This document shows, in pieces, positions 33,325 through 45,589 of a stretch of 64,000 nucleotides of DNA. The translations under genes and the position numbers were made by a program. This DNA is from Siphonodentalium dalli (lineage: Eukaryota; Mollusca; Scaphopoda; Gadilida; Siphonodentaliidae). The stretch spans positions 64,884,609 through 64,948,608 of the forward strand of contig CP136066.1 in assembly GCA_032622095.1 (NCBI GenBank), read 5' to 3'. A model generated the notes under the pieces. It saw only the letters and a list, made by a program, of their open reading frames with translations, ran no database searches and was not told the DNA's origin. Position 1 is the first letter of the stretch, and the number at the start of each line of letters is the position of its first letter.

Positions 33325-33589
33325 AGAGTTACTTAATGATTCACGTTCGGATTTAACAAAATTACTACAAAAGTGTTCTGATCAAATTTTCAGCTCACCA
33401 AGCAAGTTAAATTGAGAAATACTTTGAATCATCACCATTCGCATGGCACAGTCATAGCGAAAATCCACAGAAGCATCCATCAGTTTTACTTTGCAAGCGA
33501 GTACCAAAAGTAATAATTCAGATCGCGCATAATTATCTGCAGCGTATGTGAAACTAAAGCGTGGACGCTCTTTATTAAAAACCATCAGT

Positions 33590-33900
33590 GGAATTTTGCA
33601 TGTTTAATGGTTTTAGGATTCCCTCGTACATTATTGACCAATGACACACACATCTCGTGACCATTCAATGGGTCATTAGTTTCATGTGCGATGACCAACT
33701 TTCACCTTCACGTGTGAATCTGTACCGACATACGACGAAACGAGTCATCTGTGTTTTTGGATTCCGATATCTCTTAATTTTAGGACAACTGTTGATTTCT
33801 GTTACACTTAAGTCGAATGTGTCGATACCAGTTCAGATTTCAGTAGATATGTTGAGTATTTTTTATACATATTGTTGACGGTCTTCTTTGCTTATTTGTT
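33590..33900 (+). repeat. receptor 3' flank repeat, copy after GPCR 2
   Basis: AATGGTTTTAGGATTCC..CACACGTGTGGATCTGTA..GACGAAACGAGTCATCTGTG..CTCTTAATTTTAGGACAAC recurs at 43065-43340, 52480-52760 and 53686-53950. It marks the 3' side of units 2, 3 and 4 but is absent after copies 1 and 5. The region 33901-34532 also aligns with 54000-54590 in part. Confidence 0.72.
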
Positions 33901-34532
33901 TTAGTTAGTGGTCATTTCGAAGCTACATATGGTTTGTATCTCCGTGGAATATAATTTTTTTTCCATATTTCAGACACACTTTGTGGACGATGTTGTATAT
34001 TGAAGACATATTAATTTTAACCAAATTCACCCCACATTGAGTGTGTTGCGTATACCACACTCTTCACTCACTGTATTATATCATAATATGGATTTTGGTT
34101 ACTAACAAGGCGTACGATATTGACAATGACATATATTTATGCTATATTTATGATTGGTATAAGAACAAAAGCTATCTATATTTTAATATTCTTTCTGTTC
34201 ATGGCGGTTTAAAGGATGTGACTTTTTAAAACAGGAATACCGATCTCGAACGCCATCTTATATTTGATCCTTTCTTCGCCACACTCACTTAATATAACAT
34301 GTTGCCCTGTAGGAAATGTTCAGAAAATTAAACTGAATTTGTTATATGAACTTGTTATTTCCCACCAACTGTTATGAATACTTAGCATTCGGCAAACCAT
34401 ATCTCTTGTTCACTCAAATGTTACGTATCGTTGTTGTGATAGAAACTTGTTAAATGTTGCTATATGTAGCTCAATAAATTCAATTCAATTCATTCAATCG
34501 CAGAAGCGTGGAATTCCACCATAGAATCAACA

Positions 34533-35131
34533 GTTAACGCCCACCCCTGTGATGTACATTAATATTAACATCCACCCCTGTTATGTACATTAATATTAAC
34601 GTACACCCCTGTGATGTACATTTATATTAACGTCCACCCCTGTGATGTACATTCATATTAAAGTCCATCCCTGTGATTTACATGTAATTTGTTATATGAA
34701 CTTGTTATTTCCCACCAACTGTTATGAATACTTAGCATTCGGCAAACCATATATCTTGTTCACTCAAATGTAACGTATCGTTGTTATTATAGAAACTTGT
34801 TAAATGTTGCTATATGTACATTTATATTAACGTCCACCCCTGTGATGTACATTTATATTAACGTCCACCCCTGTGATGTACATTTATATTAACGTCCACC
34901 CCTGTGATGTACATTTATATTAACGTCCACCCCTGTGATGTACATTTATATTAACGTCCACCTCTGTGATGTACATTTATATTAACGTCCACCCCTGTGA
35001 TGTACATTTATATTAAAGTCCACCCATGTGATGTACATTTATATTAACGTCCACCCCTGTGATGCACATTGATATTAATGTCCACCCCTGTGATGTACAT
35101 TTATATTAACGTCCACCCCTGTGGTGTACAT
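34533..35131 (+). repeat. 31-bp minisatellite, first block
   Basis: Units around CCCCTGTGATGTACATTTAT then ATTAACGTCCA. It is interrupted at 34684-34816 by a second copy of the preceding unique sequence (TTATATGAACTTGTTATTTC.., original at 34340). The array stops in mid-unit at the foldback element at 35132. Confidence 0.93.
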
Positions 35132-35702
35132 AGATAGAACCGCATGAGTGTCTGGAATTTGAATAAATTATCGCACGAGATTTGTTGGTGGAGCTATACC
35201 TCGAGTGCGGGACGCAGTCCCGCACGAGAGGTATCGCGTTCCGCCAACAAATCGAGTGCGATAATTCGTCAAAATCCAGACACTCATTCGGTTCTATTTT
35301 TATTACATATCTCCGTATCATAGACTCACAATAGTACATATCCGGTACAGAAAATGTTAATTTAATTGAGTTTTAATAGCATTTTAGGGTTAACGCAACA
35401 ATCAGCCCGTCTATCCGCGAGTGACCTTGACCCATTTTAGTGATGCGTATGAAATTAAATTATGTGCCTCGACAAACATATTCTTGAAATGAAACTACTT
35501 GAATGAATCATCTCATCGATTGATCGCTTATTGTTTCTTTATTGTCGTGATTGAAAAAGTAAAAATAGTAAAGGCGAGAACCAGTTTAACAACACTGAAT
35601 GAAATAGTTCCGTCGACAGATTGCACTGGTGCGATTCTGAGAATTATCACACGCCTGAAAACTCGTGCCATCATGCGAATTACGTTGATAGATATGTAAT
35701 AA
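35132..35702 (-). mobile_element. foldback transposon-like element inserted in the minisatellite
   Basis: The left end AGATAGAACCGCATGAGTGT opens a 165-bp hairpin (35133-35297) whose arms carry TTATCGCACGAGATTTGTTG and its inverse. The rest (35298-35702) ends ATTACGTTGATAGATATGTA. It sits between GTGTACA and TTTATATTAACG, that is, inside one 31-bp unit. An inverted, internally deleted relative is at 37677-38038. No protein is encoded, so it is non-autonomous. Confidence 0.82.
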
Positions 35703-36330
35703 ATTTATATTAACGTCCGCCCATGTGATGTACATTTATATTAACGTACACCCCTGTGATGTACATTTATATTAACGTCCACCCCTGTGATGTACATTAA
35801 TATTAACGTCCACCCCTGTGATGTACATTTATATTAAAGTCCATCCCTGCGATATACATTAATATTAACGTCCACCCCTGTGATGTACATTTATATTAAC
35901 GTCCACCCCTGTGATGTACATTTATATTAACGTCCTCCCGTGTGGTGTACATTTATATTAACGTCCACCCATGTTATGTACATTTATATTAACGTCCACC
36001 CATGTGATGTGCATTTATATTAACGTCCACCGAAGTGATGTACATTTATATTAACGTCCACCCTGTGATGTACATTTATGTTAACGTCCACCCATGTGAT
36101 GTACATTTATATTAACGTCCACCCATGTGATCTACATTTATATTAACGTCCACCCCTGTGATGTACATTTATATTAACGTCCACCCATTTGATGTACATT
36201 TATATTAACGTCCACCCATGTGATCTACATTTATGTTAACGTCCACCCCTGTGATGTACATTTATATTAAAGTCCACCCCTGTGATGTACATTTATATTA
36301 ACGTCCACCCCTGTGATGTACATTTATATT
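35701..36330 (+). repeat. 31-bp minisatellite, second block
   Basis: About 20 units continuing the array at 34533 on the far side of the inserted element. It ends in TTTATATTTCATCCACAATT, the sequence that follows a single unit in units 3 and 4 of the receptor array. Confidence 0.93.
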
Positions 36331-37350
36331 TCATCCACAATTAAAAGGACCCAAAATCCTCGCAGTGCGTAAAGGTAGAAACATATAAAGGTCTGTAAAT
36401 ACATCACTATTAAGCCATAAAGGAGAACAGGCATAAAAAGATAAAACTTATAGTCATTATTGATAGTTCACGAATAATGAAATTCCATGTGTTGAAACCA
36501 TTTTTATGTAAATTAAACTGTTACAGTGACTTGTCAACACATATCGCTTATCGTGTAACAAGTTCAAATATAATAGTCTGAATATCATTTTTAGATTATT
36601 TTTCAATGCTTTTATTTGAGATTTTCCAATGTTTACCGTCAAATTTGAATTACACGTTGCTATCGTATTGAACTAACTGGTCTTTTATCCGTAATTCCAC
36701 TGTAACAGTACTGTTTGCACAACAGTGATTTTGACATGCAAAATATCATTATTGGAGAGTTATTAATAATATAATCAGATATAATGATGATTGTTGTTTT
36801 ACAGACTTTTATGATATTTCCCTTGAACCCACTTCGAATGCATTGGGTCCATTTAAACTACACATATTGTGGGCAAATTATCCATTCTTGAAACTCACTG
36901 GTTGAACATTCTCAGTCGACATCGTCACACTGCTTGGTATGTTCAGTACTGGGGTGCTATATATACCTGCAAGCAAGTGGCCACAATCAACCTGCGTTTA
37001 GTTCTAAGATCAGTCACTAAAGTCACATGCATGTATCATATGCATGCAGTACTATACTACTATGCGTATTTTATTCAGGGGCACGGGTAGCCGCCTATAT
37101 CAATAGCTAACTCCGTAAAAGGGCAATTTTCAGTTATATAAATGCCGAAAAGGCAAAAGTTTGAAGGCAATTTCCATGACCCATTACATATTAAACGGAC
37201 ATGGCTCATTAGAGGTTCCAAATTTTGTCTACATAATTTGGAACGAGGTATAAGATAACGAAGTATTGCTATATCGGCTTCACTGAAACATACTTTCTAT
37301 TGTCACAGTCATTTTCCAGCTATTTTAAATTTTGCTCACAGATTAATAAA
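36331..37350 (+). other. non-coding part of receptor unit 2
   Basis: Aligns in order with parts of 43880-44820 and 54640-55510 (for example AAGCCATAAAGGAGAACRGGCAT and CCTATTTTAAAT/CAGTCATTTTCCAGC phrases). A sub-stretch at about 36565-36660 is an inverted relative of 24540-24640. No gene was found. Confidence 0.5.
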
Positions 37351-37351
37351 T

Positions 37352-37507
37352 AGATAGAACGACACAAGTGTGTAAGCATGATAACGTTATTGCACGAGTT
37401 TGTTCTGATGCGATGGTAACACGAGAACGGGAGGTTCGAGTTTTACCTCGCGGCATGACAAACGAGTGCAATAACGTTAACATGTTCACAAAACTGTGCT
37501 GTTCTAT
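37352..37507. repeat. 155-bp hairpin beginning AGATAGAAC
   Basis: Arms from AGATAGAACGACACAAGTGT to the inverse ending GTTCTAT, with TAACGTTATTGCACGAGTTTGT-type inner arms. Same layout and ends as the 35.1- and 37.9-kb hairpins but strongly diverged, so an older member of the same kind. Confidence 0.7.
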
Positions 37508-37676
37508 GTGTATTGCACAATCTGGAGATTGTAGCTTGTAGTATATTAAAATTTAGGTCTATATTGTGTATTTCATTGCACAAACGTGTGGTTAGTGTAG
37601 ACTATACCTAATAATTTAGTGAAATTGTCTGTTACGGTTGACGTCGCCAATGACGTTGTTGACGTAATCGGTTTTG

Positions 37677-38038
37677 ATTACATATCTATCAACGTAATTC
37701 ACATGATCGCACGAGTTCCCAGGCGTGTGATAATTCTCAGAATCGCATTAGTGCAATGTGTCGACGGAACTATTCCATTCAGTGTTAAAAAACTCAATTA
37801 AATTCACATTTTCTGTACCGGAGATGTACGATTGTGAGTCAACTTACTGTGATACGGAGATATGTAATAAAAATAAAACCGCATGAGTGTCTGGATTTTG
37901 ACGAATTATCGCACTCGATTTGTTGGCGGAACGCGATACCTCTCGTGGGGGACTGCGTCCCGCACTCGAGGTATCGCTCCGCCAACAAATCATGTGCGAT
38001 AATTTCGTCAAAATCCAGACACTAATGCGGTTCTATCT
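37677..38038 (+). mobile_element. foldback element, inverted relative of 35132-35702
   Basis: It starts ATTACATATCTATCAACGTA and ends in hairpin 37874-38036 closing with GCGGTTCTATCT. It lacks about 175-200 bp present in the middle of the 35.1-kb copy (junction near GTGTTAAAAAACTCAATT). The block from about 37345 to 38125 is absent at the aligned place in receptor unit 3 (near 44800), so it is a later insertion or a loss there. Confidence 0.78.
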
Positions 38039-38879
38039 ATGTATTGTTCAAGAACAAAATTGTTTATTGAACGTTTTGAAATCTTCTGTATTTTGCAGTA
38101 TTGCGCACAAATAAGCCTTTGAGTGTGCAATAAACGATCTGAATTTATACCATATCAGGAATGTATAGACTAACACTGACCGCTCTTTTTCTGTTTTATT
38201 TCTGTTTTTTTGTTTGGGCCCCAAACATCGTCTTTCATGTTGAATTTTGTATGACTTCAATGCGCCTTTCTGTGATATGTAATCCTCGTAGAAATGGAGT
38301 TCTAGTATTTATCGACCTATTTCAATACCAGGAAAAAAATCAAAAGCGACAATATTACGTGTATTTTGGAGCGCAAGATACGCTACTTGAATGAATAAAC
38401 GTTTCTCTTAGGGCGATATCACAATGTTGACAAGCTGACGCGAAATTGGAAACTTAGAGGTACTCAATCCGATTCGGTGGTCCCCGTATCATCAGATTCA
38501 AACAACAACAACAACAGAATTTCTTCAAAAGACGATTTATTTATCAGGATAGAAAATTACCAAAAAAATAATGCTAACCACTGTCATCTCTGGTATAAAA
38601 CTTTCCAAAACGTGTTAGATATCAACATTTTGTTCAACGCAATTTGGTATATGGAGTATGTTGGCCGACTCGTCGAATATTTGCCAGGCCGCCAAATATT
38701 ACAACTGGTAAAAATTAACAGATTTAAAACATCGATATCTGATAATTCTGAACTATGATTTTGTTCCTCGACTCAAATCAAATATTGTTTACCCCCGGAG
38801 CCAAAGAAATAGAAAAATAGGAGCGTTAATTCGGATTACGCATCTTTAAGGTCTGGCCCAATTTAAGTGTGAAGTACAC

Positions 38880-38945
38880 CTATTTAAATAGGTTCATATT
38901 GGGCCTAAATATTCTAGTAGCTTCATATTGGACTTATTTGATTAT
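38880..38945 (+). repeat. two-unit seed of the 29-bp satellite
   Basis: Between GGTCTGGCCCAATTTAAGTG and TTATTTGATT lie only two monomer-like phrases (AATAGGTTCATATTGGGCCT and GCTTCATATTGGACTT). At the aligned place in the next unit (45590-47320) there are about 60 monomers. Confidence 0.7.
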
Positions 38946-41260
38946 CATAGTGAGCTTATACCCGTTATTCCGTTGAATGTCGAGGGCCGCAGTGAAAACA
39001 CATTATAAAGCGTGAATCTGGTAATTCGTGTCGATGAAAAAATATAGATTCAAAATGCCAATATGGGCTTATTTATTATGGAAATAGTCCCATATTGGAC
39101 TGTTTTAAAAACAGCGAGTATTGAGGTCAAATAATGCCATCAAAATGAGCCCGTTATGCATGTGCTTATTTTTAACAGAACATGCTGTCTATGCTGTGTT
39201 TGTTGCCAGCGGTATTCTTCTCCTGCCAAAAAGTTACAAAAGTAGGAAATGTCTTTTCAAATGGGTTTATGTTTTATATATGTGGCCATGATTACTGGTG
39301 TATTCTTATTGACTTCAATATCGACTATCAGAAATACTGAGCAGGAATAAGGCCTTGATAGCCAGTGTCATTGAGAGTGGAATAAATATACTCAATACTA
39401 TCATTTATGCATGTGCTTTTGAAATGAAATGTTTGAATAGTTGCTTGAAGTAGCTTGTAAACCAGTGAACCCAATAGCTACACAGCTGTGTTACATGTAT
39501 CGGTATAATATAATCATGAGTATCCAACCTGGTGATGCATACATTGCTCTATAGTCACTAATATGAGCGTATCGTACTCGGAAATGGTGCATCTTGGTTA
39601 TGCATAGCACAAACATTAGTGATATAATTCCAATATCTAAATGTTTCCTAATTAATCTTTGATAATATGTGTTGATTTGAAAAAAATGGATCACACATTT
39701 TTTTCCGATCTCGAACCACCCACCACCCCCTCCCTGTTTGTGGACTTGTTCTACACCCCCCCCCCCCCCCCCACCCTGAATGTTTGAGCAATTTTTCTAA
39801 GGTTGGACATTTCTACCAGTTGGAAAGTTTGAGGAACCAGTTGGAATGTTCCAACGGGGGTGTTTGCAAATGGACGGAATTTTGTTAAGTTATTATTTTG
39901 GGTCTGATTCAAAGAGGTGGGTGGAACAGGAAAATTTAAATTTCAAGGTGGACACTCCCTACGGGGATCCTATAGCCCCGCTCAATCGTTAGATAATAAC
40001 ACACTTGGCGTGGAGTAGTAAATTGATTCCCATTTATGATTGTTAGGGATATTGCGCTACTAAGTTCATGAACCAGTCTTTATCAGCTGGACAATGGTAT
40101 GCATTGCGTGTTTCTGTTTGCTATCTGTTTTAAGTATGTGAACAACCTAACATATACATTTAGAAAAGAATGTGAGAATAATTTCAGAAGTCGAAATATT
40201 CATTTAATAAGCATAATAATATATGATAGTCGGGTACAGAGAAGGCGAGACAACGCTATTGTGTTTATTTGTCATGCTGTTGATTTCCGTTCTGTTTAAC
40301 CAAGACATGTGTGTACAAGCAGTCCCAAATTAAAATCTTTCCGCCCAGGAAAATCTCTACTTTCACATCGTTGTTCGGTCATTCGGTTAGCAGAAAGCTG
40401 GATTATTCCTCTTCGATACAAGTTCAGTATGCCACACGTTGGCCACACAACTTCTGTGCAGCTTGATCTTGTAAATATGTAGGCGTCATGGTCACGTGAA
40501 TCAGATGAGTTTCGTTGGCAATGGCAACACACGTTACAATTTACATGTATATACGTGTGTCTGTTCTGGTTATTAGCCAACTATACACGTGTAGGTTTAT
40601 GCCACATTCTACTTGACAAACAATTATTCAAATATTCTTGAATCAAGTTTTCGCTCATCAGGATCAGAATGACATTGCATGGTTATTGTTGTATGATGGT
40701 AAGAGGCAGCCATATAGCTTCATGGGCTTCCAAGATCCTTGCCGTACTCTGTTCCCGCTGGACCCATATTTTCGCAAAACATTCAAATTCTCCCCAGGGT
40801 GACGAGCTTCCAGAATGATAACGGAATTTCCTACCGCAATGAATACGAATGGAACAAGGGAAAATTCTCACATGTCAATCCAGATCCAGTAATTGTCGTG
40901 AAAGAGGCAATATTCCGTAACAGTACAAATATTGGAAACCAAATAAGCATCATATGATTAAACAAATGATTTGGTTCTTTTTGGCAAAATAACCGTTCTG
41001 TTCTTGGTGAGATGATTTGTGGAACATATTACAAACCACCAACGAATCAAATCCTTTAAAACTCCTGGTTCTTAGTCCACAAAGGACCAAAATATTCAGC
41101 TATCTGGTAAATATTATATACGGTTCCAGTTATGGATCCATCCGTGAACCAAATACTTTTGGGGCGTTTTTGTTTACTTCGCAAAGGTTTAATTTCATAA
41201 ACTGAAACATAGAATCGATTTATCATCATTGTACGGACCATATACCTAAACTATAATGCA
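38945..41260 (+). repeat. receptor-unit 5' block, copy of unit 3
   Basis: About 2.3 kb leading to the upstream block of GPCR copy 3, also found at 47325-49980 (unit 4) and 56540-58860 (unit 5) in the same order. Landmarks are GCCGCAGTGAAAACACATTA, GGTATTCTTCTCCTGCCAAA, a poly-C run near 39757 and CAGCTATCTGGTAAATA. It is most alike between units 3 and 5. Open frames in it are not conserved between copies, so it is treated as non-coding. Confidence 0.8.
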
Positions 41261-41264
41261 GCAA

Positions 41265-41690
41265 TCCGCTCAGATACATTAACAATGGGATCGTTAAAAC
41301 GCTTTTGTGCGGAGTTGTTTTCAGAAGTTCGCAGTCATAATTGAACCATCGTGGAATAAAGAACAATGACTCTCTTAGCTTTCAATTATTGTGAGTCCGT
41401 TGAAACCTTCAATTTGTATTTTAGTCTTGAAAGCATGTCTATTAAAAGCATAGACCTGTCAATAAAACGTTGTCAACATGCGAACTGAAGTCTGCGCTGA
41501 ATTGTTTAGTGTAATTTACTGCTGCAACGCATTAGATGGTTAAACAACCAACATTCAGTTCGCTATATGTAGAACACCATTAAATGCAACTGGCGACATC
41601 ACAATCTCTTACCAATAAAAGTTGATATTCATGCATGCGTATCGTTGTCTGTGTTATTTCGCTTCACAAGAACAGATATACGCTTCGAAC
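41265..41690 (+). promoter_or_regulatory. conserved upstream block of GPCR copy 3
   Basis: Contains CGCTCAGATACATTAACAAT and GGGATCGTTAAAA about 420 bp upstream, CAACTGGCGACATCACAATC and CAATAAAAG about 75 bp before the ATG. Nearly the same layout as copies 1 and 5. Confidence 0.45.
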
Positions 41691-42749
41691 ATGGATAACA
41701 TTTCGGCGCTTGTCGGTAAAAAGACAGGTATTATATCTACTACGGAAATGAATGTTCTTGGTAAGAATTCCGAATCAACAGATAGTTCGGATGTAACCAC
41801 TGCTGGAAAATGGATATCGATAATATTCCCTCCTATTATCTTAATAGTTGGACTTACGGGAAACATTCTCTCGACTATTGTGTTTAGTCGGAAAAAGATG
41901 AGAATCGGAACAATGCCAGTTTATTTGATCACTCTGGCAATAGTGGACTCGGTATCACTCATAGTCATGCTCTCTCGCGTCTGGACGCTACATACCTTCG
42001 ATTTTTATATTCAAGAGAGTTCAGACCTCGTTTGCAAAATACACCATTTCATGGTGTTTTTTCTCACTGATTATTCAGGGTGGACACTCGTGGCAATCAC
42101 TATGGAGAGAGCCATCTCCATTCGATTTCACAATTCAAGGAAATATACCAAGAAGAGCGCAGCAACAACACTGGTGGTAATTGGAATATGTCTCATCATA
42201 CTGAATTCTCACGTGATATATGGATTTCGGTTATTGTACATAGGTAAATGCAGACCAAACCAATCTACAGATTACAAATACTTCATGGACAATTACTGGG
42301 TCTGGATTAACATGGCAGCATTTTCTCTTATTCCTTTCCTACTCATAGTGGCAGGAAATTCTGTTATCATTCTGGAAATTCGCCGCACCAGGAAGAATTT
42401 GAATGCTTTTGCGAATACTATGGCAACAACAGTAGTAAGGCAGGGGTCTCGAGAGCCCACTAAGTTATTGCTGACTCTTAGCACAATATACCTTGTATGG
42501 ACCCTGCCTATAACCATAACCGATGTCTTTGAGTACGGTTTGCAAATCAATTCTGATGCCATTAAATTAGCAAGACCAATATCAAATATTCTGGCCACCG
42601 GTAACAACGCCTCTAACTTCTATCTTTACTGTTTATCTGGCACGAAATTCAGAAAGGAACTAATTGAGATGACGGCTTGCTGCCGACGAAGGTTCTCACG
42701 GAAACATTCGAACATATATACAATTAGCGGTTCGGTCAACAGAACGTGA
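41691..42749 (+). CDS. class A GPCR, array copy 3 (intact)
   Basis: 352 residues from ATG 41691 (MDNISALVGK..), chosen because it matches the start of copies 1, 2 and 5. The in-frame ATG at 41631 would add 20 residues that are not kept in the other copies. It has all seven spans: GN in TM1, LAIVD in TM2, the C115-C187 pair, MERA at the DRY position, VWTLP in TM6 and NNASNFYLY in TM7. The C-terminus ends GSVNRT because a codon that is TGT in copy 1 is TGA here, about 13 residues early, without loss of any membrane span. It differs most from copies 1 and 5 in the TM2-TM3 loop and TM6-TM7 loop (TDVFEYGLQINSD), places where ligand preference often varies. No introns; expression not shown. Confidence 0.92.
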   Translation: MDNISALVGKKTGIISTTEMNVLGKNSESTDSSDVTTAGKWISIIFPPIILIVGLTGNILSTIVFSRKKMRIGTMPVYLITLAIVDSVSLIVMLSRVWTLHTFDFYIQESSDLVCKIHHFMVFFLTDYSGWTLVAITMERAISIRFHNSRKYTKKSAATTLVVIGICLIILNSHVIYGFRLLYIGKCRPNQSTDYKYFMDNYWVWINMAAFSLIPFLLIVAGNSVIILEIRRTRKNLNAFANTMATTVVRQGSREPTKLLLTLSTIYLVWTLPITITDVFEYGLQINSDAIKLARPISNILATGNNASNFYLYCLSGTKFRKELIEMTACCRRRFSRKHSNIYTISGSVNRT

Positions 42750-45589
42750 AAGCACATCGTGAATACACGTGAGATCTAATATACATTGTAAGGTACTGTA
42801 CAATCAATCCGGCCACTTCTGGAAAGATTTAAAGGATGCACGTTCGGATTTAACAAAATTAGTCATCATTTCCAGAGAGAATTTTCAGCTTTACCAAGCA
42901 TTCGTATGGCACATGGATCGCGAAAATCCAAAAAGTATCCACCAGGTTTACGTTGCCAGCGAGTACAACATATCATTATTGAGAATTCGTTTTATTATCT
43001 GCAGCTAATGTGAAACTACAGCGCCAACGCTCTTTACAACAAACTATCAGTGGAATTTTGCAAATTTAATGGTTTTAATAATCCCGCGTAAACTATTGAC
43101 CATCCCAATCACACACAGATCTCGTGTCCATTCAATGGATCAATAGTTTCACGTACGATAGCCAACATTCACCTACACGTGTGGATCTGTATATGCCGTT
43201 ATACGATGAAACAAGTTATCTGTGTTTTTGGATTCCGATATCTCGTAATTTTAGGACAATTGTTGACTTCGGTTACACTTAATTAGAATGTGTCGATACC
43301 AGTTAAGGTTTCAGTACACATGTTGAGTATGTAGTATACATATTGTGGACGTTTTTGTACATATTGTCTCCTTGCAATATACGAGACCACTGAGTCGCTA
43401 CCAGTTTGGATCCATCCAGCCCCTTTTCGGTTTATGTGCTAAATGTGAACGTTCTGGAGTAGCATTCCATATATGGAGTTCTGAATATTCATGAACTCTA
43501 TATATGGAAGTAATTAATATTCAAATGCTGGATATGTGGAATGTTACTCAAGAACTTGACCTGTAACACCGAATGCGTGGAACGGGGCTGGAGGGATCCG
43601 ATATGGTAGCGACTAAGTGATCTCGCTTATATATAGACAGAACACAACGCGCATCTTAATCGAGAATCTTTTATCGAATGAGTTGCGGATCGCGCAGGGA
43701 TATATTTCACTCAAATGTTATGTATTGTTGTGATAAAAACTTGTCAATGTTGTTATATGTAGTTCAATAAAATAATTCAATCACAGAATCGTGGAACTTC
43801 ACCAGAGAATCCCTTGTTAACGTCCACCCCTGTGATGTACATTTATATTTCAGCCACAGTTAAAAGTACCCAAAATACTCGCAGTGCGTGAGTAAATTTG
43901 CAGAAATTTAAGTCAGTAAAAACATCACTATTAAGCCATAAAGGAGAACGTGCATTAGTAAATAGATAAACTTATATTCATTATTGACAGTTCATACCCC
44001 TGAGTTTAGACCAAACCACAATCATGCAGGGAAACAAGAGGGCTATATATCGACGAGTTACATATATACATTGCGGAAGGTTGGACCGAATATTAAGCAT
44101 CTAGGACTATAATTTACATGGGTCAATCACGTGTAAACCATTAATGATATGTACATGTATGACATAATTATATAGCAGCAAATCATGGTACCATCATTGA
44201 TGTTGAAATACTTGTGAAAAATACACATATTGCAGACTGAAGATGCACGAAAGTAATCGCCATATTCACAACGCTGGCGTGACACCGTGACAAAACAGTC
44301 TGAGTTAGTTAATATGTCAGCACAACACACAGCCAAGTTTTGATTTTTTTTATTATGAAAGTGTTCTATACATGGTTGCAGTTTTACTTTGAATTCATTT
44401 AAATTATGTTTATAACTATTTTAATATCAGTATAATTATATGGAGCGTATAAAAACCAGTCTTCACAACACGTTGGTGATGCAGTTATGTTATGTTATAT
44501 TTATGAACGATGTAAAGCCGTCGTGATGGTGTTTAATATGCACACTTATCTTCATTGACGATTAAGATCTGAAACTGTCATCAAATCCATTTACGAAAAT
44601 ATTTTTGTAAGTTTTGAATTCGCGCAGGTAGGTGCGCAAATTCAAAACTGAGCGAAAAATAGTACTGCGCGAATTTAAATACGAGTAAGGTACGTAATTT
44701 GGAAGGAGGTATAAGATTTGTCGACAAATACACGAAGTATTCATATACCGGCTTCACTCAACAAATCAGTCATTTTCCAGCTATTTTAATTTGTTTGCAC
44801 AGAATTGAAATAAACGATATTTATTTATACCATATCAGGAATAGACTAGCACTGACCGCTCTTTTTTGTTCCATGCAAATGGATGTTTTTTGTTTGTTTT
44901 TTTTTTAGACCCAAACATCGTCTTCCATGTTGTGAATTGTGTATAACTTCAATGCGCTTTTCTGTGATATCGTAGAAAGGGAGATAAAGTGTTTACCGAC
45001 CTACATGTATTTCAATAACGCTAAAAATTCAAAAGCGAAAATATTATTATGTGTATTTTGGATCGCAACATAAGCTACTGAAATGAATAAACATTTCGCT
45101 AATGGTAATATCACAATCGTTTGAGATATGGGGTATTTATAGCAATCTGTGAAGAGGTGCAGGGGGGGGGGGGGGCTAAATCGAAATTGGCGAACTTAGA
45201 GGTACTCAATCAGATTCGATTTAGTTTCCAGAATCGATTAATTACCAACAAATAATGCTAACAACTGTCAACTCTAGTATAAAAGTTTCCAAAAACGTGT
45301 TATATATAAAAAAAAAAATTCAACGCAATTTGGTTTCGGGAGTATGTCGGTCGGCTCGTCGAATATTTGCCAGGCCGCCAAATATTCCAACTGGTGAAAA
45401 ATAACAGATTTTAAAAATCGATATCTGATAACTCTGAACTTTGATGAGTTAGTTCCTCGCCTCGAATAAAATATTTTTGACCCCCGAAGCCAAAGAAATA
45501 GAAATTTAGCAGCATTAATTTAGATTACCCATCTTTAGGTCTGGTCCAATTTAAGTGTGAATTACACATATGCCAACATATCCTCGTGC
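42750..45589 (+). other. 3' part of receptor unit 3, no gene
   Basis: Holds the 3' flank repeat (43065-43340), a single 31-bp unit (43815-43848), and phrases shared with 36.4-38.4 kb and 54.6-55.6 kb. A pair of ATATGGAGTTC..GAACTCTATATATGG phrases near 43465-43510 forms a small inverted repeat. A G17 run lies near 45160. Nothing protein-coding is supported. Confidence 0.5.
43815..43848 (+). repeat. single-copy seed of the 31-bp minisatellite (unit 3)
   Basis: One unit, GTTAACGTCCACCCCTGTG onward to TTTATATTTCAGCC, in the same flanks that enclose the expanded array in unit 2. Confidence 0.8.

Noticed and set aside
41631-41690. Upstream in-frame ATG for GPCR copy 3
   Set aside because: The extra residues are not kept in the other copies: copy 1 has a stop in that frame and copy 4 has GTG at that place.
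42293-42607. Open frames on the minus strand opposite the receptors
   Set aside because: They mirror the receptor frames in every copy and show no independent features.
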